Source: JBKECA01 sp047973435 (lineage in GTDB: Bacteria; Planctomycetota; Planctomycetia; Planctomycetales; Planctomycetaceae). Taken from it: a DNA stretch of 48,711 bases. The stretch lies in contig JBKECA010000120.1 in NCBI GenBank assembly GCA_047973435.1, positions 1 to 48,711 on the forward strand. Direction: 5' to 3'. Shown piece by piece: positions 47,212 to 48,711 of the stretch (within the stretch, counting starts at the first letter, position 1; each line of letters starts with the position of its first letter). The notes beneath the pieces were generated by a model that did no database searches, had not been told where the DNA came from, and saw only the letters and a program-made list of their open reading frames with translations. A program made the translations under genes and the position numbers.

Positions 47212-48299
47212 CGCCCGACTCAGAACCACAAGTGACAGTCCTGATACCGGCATTCAACCAGGAGCGATATCTCTCTCAGACAATTGCAAGCGTGGTGACG
47301 CAAACCTTTCGAGAGCCGATGAGAATCATCGTCCTTGACGACGGTTCCCAAGATAAAACGCTTGCGGTCGCGAGGGATATTGCAGCTTCGACGCCGAATC
47401 TGACGGTTGTCCATCAAGACAACCAGGGACGAGTCGGCGCTCGAAATCGATTGGTTGAGTTGGCCACCACCGAGTTGCTCGCCTGGCTCGATGGCGACGA
47501 TATTGCTGCTCCAAATTGGATCGAAGAGCAAGTCCAGCACCTTCGACTCAACGGGCACATTGTCGCCGTCTCTGCTCAGGGATACGCGATGACGGCGGAA
47601 TGCCTGCCGATCGGACCGTTGCCACGGCCCCTGTCTCATCAAGAGATTGACGTCGCGCACTTGAACGGTGAAGCTAACGTCTTCTTTCAGTCATGCACCA
47701 CCGTCCGAAAGTCGGCGCTCATTTCAGCAGGAGCCTATCGCGATGCCTATAGCGCGTCCGAGGATTACGACTTGTGGCTGCGGATGGCGGAACTGGGAGA
47801 ACTTGAAAACCTAGCTAGCTGCCACTTGCTCTATCGAGTTCATGCCGCATCGGCAAACTGGACCTCCAATGTCGACCAGAGGACTACCGGCGAGGCTATA
47901 CTGAAAGCCGCTCGAGCACGGCGCCGACTGCGTCCGCTGGCTGCTTCGCCGGAAACGATTCCACACCCAGAAAAGGACGACTGGAATCGTCGCCTATTCT
48001 GGATCAACATCGCGGCCCGCTCGGGAAACCCGCTGACTGCATTGCGGTTAATTCGTCAAGCGCTATTGCGACACCCCGGATCCCCGCTTATCTGGCTCTT
48101 CCTGCTTTCGTCGATGATCGATTCCCTCATCTGCTTTGGAAACAGAACATCCAACTTCTGCCCTGGCACAATCCCGCGTCCTGGTCGACTTCCCGCGCTC
48201 TCGGCGTATGCTCTGGGACGCCGCATCGCCGCGTTTAAGCGGACGGCGTTCCGGTTTCTCGGCTTGTCACAGACGCAAGTCCCCGTCAGAGCTGATTGA
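47208..48299 (+). CDS. Glycosyltransferase family 2
   Basis: 363 residues. The GT-A fold N-terminus reads VTVLIPAFNQERYLSQTIAS, with the nucleotide-binding DDGSQDKT and the metal-binding DGDD motif in LLAWLDGDDIAAPNWIE. SEDYDLWLRMAELGE supplies the ED region typical of the catalytic base. It transfers a sugar from an activated donor to a surface glycan or a secondary acceptor; neither can be named. Translationally coupled to the FkbM gene by a 4-bp overlap. The C-terminal ~100 residues contain a hydrophobic stretch (PLIWLFLLSSMIDSLICF). Confidence 0.92.
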   Translation: MTPDSEPQVTVLIPAFNQERYLSQTIASVVTQTFREPMRIIVLDDGSQDKTLAVARDIAASTPNLTVVHQDNQGRVGARNRLVELATTELLAWLDGDDIAAPNWIEEQVQHLRLNGHIVAVSAQGYAMTAECLPIGPLPRPLSHQEIDVAHLNGEANVFFQSCTTVRKSALISAGAYRDAYSASEDYDLWLRMAELGELENLASCHLLYRVHAASANWTSNVDQRTTGEAILKAARARRRLRPLAASPETIPHPEKDDWNRRLFWINIAARSGNPLTALRLIRQALLRHPGSPLIWLFLLSSMIDSLICFGNRTSNFCPGTIPRPGRLPALSAYALGRRIAAFKRTAFRFLGLSQTQVPVRAD

Positions 48300-48426
48300 C
48301 AGTCCACAACGATCGAAGTTGATAACCCTTCATCCGTTCGCTGGGGGTAGCTGTCCATTGTACGGACGGGGAGCGGGCTACGGGGGTGTTACGCGGCATT
48401 GGGGGCGGGGGGAGGTCGACTGTCGT

Positions 48427-48511
48427 TATTCTGCACGCGGTCCATGTTGGTACGTTTTGTCTCGCGGGATTCAACGTCCAAATCATCTCACACGCTGCCG
48501 CGGGCAGTATA
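48427..48511 (-). repeat. Dispersed 86-bp inverted-terminal repeat, copy F (85 bp)
   Basis: Reverse orientation: TATTCTGCACGCGG at the left and CCGCGGGCAGTATA at the right, with core TTTTGTCTCGCGGGATTCAA. It overlaps the end of a minus-strand frame at 48483-48683 and gives that frame its last residues and TGA stop. Confidence 0.9.
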
Positions 48512-48683
48512 GCTGCTGTTGGAAGCGGCCGGTGCCGCGGGCGAGCCAGTTGCCGATCTCGTCGAGAAGGTGCGGCCGCGTGAACTCGGACAGGGGGCGG
48601 ATTCGCGATTTGTTGGGAACCGGTGTTTCCTGGGGATTGGCGTAGCAAATAGTCCCTGAGTCCCGGTAAAGAGTGGTTGGCAA
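48483..48683 (-). pseudogene. Short frame truncated by repeat copy F
   Basis: 66 codons reading YRDSGTICYANPQETPVPNK and then SEFTRPHLLDEIGNWLARGT, with a protein-like composition. The last eight residues (YCPRQRVR) and the stop come from repeat F, so a longer gene seems to have been cut by the insertion. The family is not recognised. It may equally be chance, because the frame begins close to the window end. Confidence 0.35.
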
Positions 48684-48711
48684 ACACTGCCCTTCACGGA
48701 GGACTCAGGGA
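48653..48711. repeat. 11-bp inverted repeat at the right edge
   Basis: TCCCTGAGTCC (48653-48663) and GGACTCAGGGA (48701-48711) are perfect inverted copies 37 bp apart; AGTG and CACT inside extend the pairing imperfectly. The window stops exactly at its end. It may be an IS end or a palindromic repeat at which the assembly broke. Confidence 0.55.

Overview
The window looks like chromosomal DNA of a planctomycete (Planctomycetota), probably one contig of a draft or metagenome assembly. Evidence: a PSCyt1/DUF1549/DUF1553 cytochrome, a PVC-type membrane-bound dehydrogenase with HEAT repeats and a c-type heme domain, a TIGR03032-type protein, and a giant secreted protein whose N-terminus has the planctomycete 'FEDRVLLS' signature. 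Both ends of the window lie in or beside repeats: an IS630 fragment on the left and an 11-bp inverted repeat on the right.

Layout. 1-2.0 kb is scrap from mobile DNA: an IS630 fragment, an IS1380 transposase broken by an 84-bp repeat, and the N-terminal part of a phage terminase large subunit. 2.0-18.6 kb, all on the minus strand, is a respiratory cluster in the order cytochrome c (narC-like), narG, narH, narJ, narI, narK remnant, actA, actB, actC, actD, actE, actF. Most junctions overlap or are under 25 bp, so nitrate reductase and alternative complex III (quinol:cytochrome c oxidoreductase) appear to have been built as one transcription unit. Two disturbances break it: a 1.1-kb IS630 element inside the narK remnant (9577-10680) and a 284-bp gap between narG and narH. 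19.3-20.7 kb encodes dihydrolipoyl dehydrogenase.

20.9-33 kb is typical planctomycete accessory content: the PVC dehydrogenase, a DUF58 protein, an ECF sigma factor with a very large anti-sigma-like/von Willebrand A protein, the PSCyt1/DUF1549/DUF1553 protein, and a TIGR03032 protein. 34-41.3 kb is one 2,444-codon gene encoding two complete sets of seven FG-GAP repeats (two predicted seven-bladed propellers), each followed by an RTX-like calcium-binding stretch, then a degenerate tandem-repeat tail; it ends at a strong intrinsic terminator. 41.5-48.3 kb holds an unrecognised 626-aa protein, a prenyltransferase-fold/HEAT secreted protein, and a coupled FkbM methyltransferase and family 2 glycosyltransferase pair.

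The most distinctive feature is an unassigned dispersed repeat of about 86 bp with terminal inverted repeats (TATACTGCCCGCGG / TATACCGCACGCGG) in six copies: 824-907, 24960-25045, 31710-31795, 32986-33071, 43474-43559 and 48427-48511. One copy interrupts the IS1380 transposase, one ends a truncated frame with its own stop codon, and two face each other around the TIGR03032 gene. Other points: excising the IS630 at its TA duplication restores a 70-codon frame fusing the two ends of a NarK-like transporter; the same element has an A AAA AAT slippery site exactly where its frame changes; and two heptanucleotide tandem repeats lie inside the von Willebrand A gene. No rRNA, tRNA or CRISPR array was seen.
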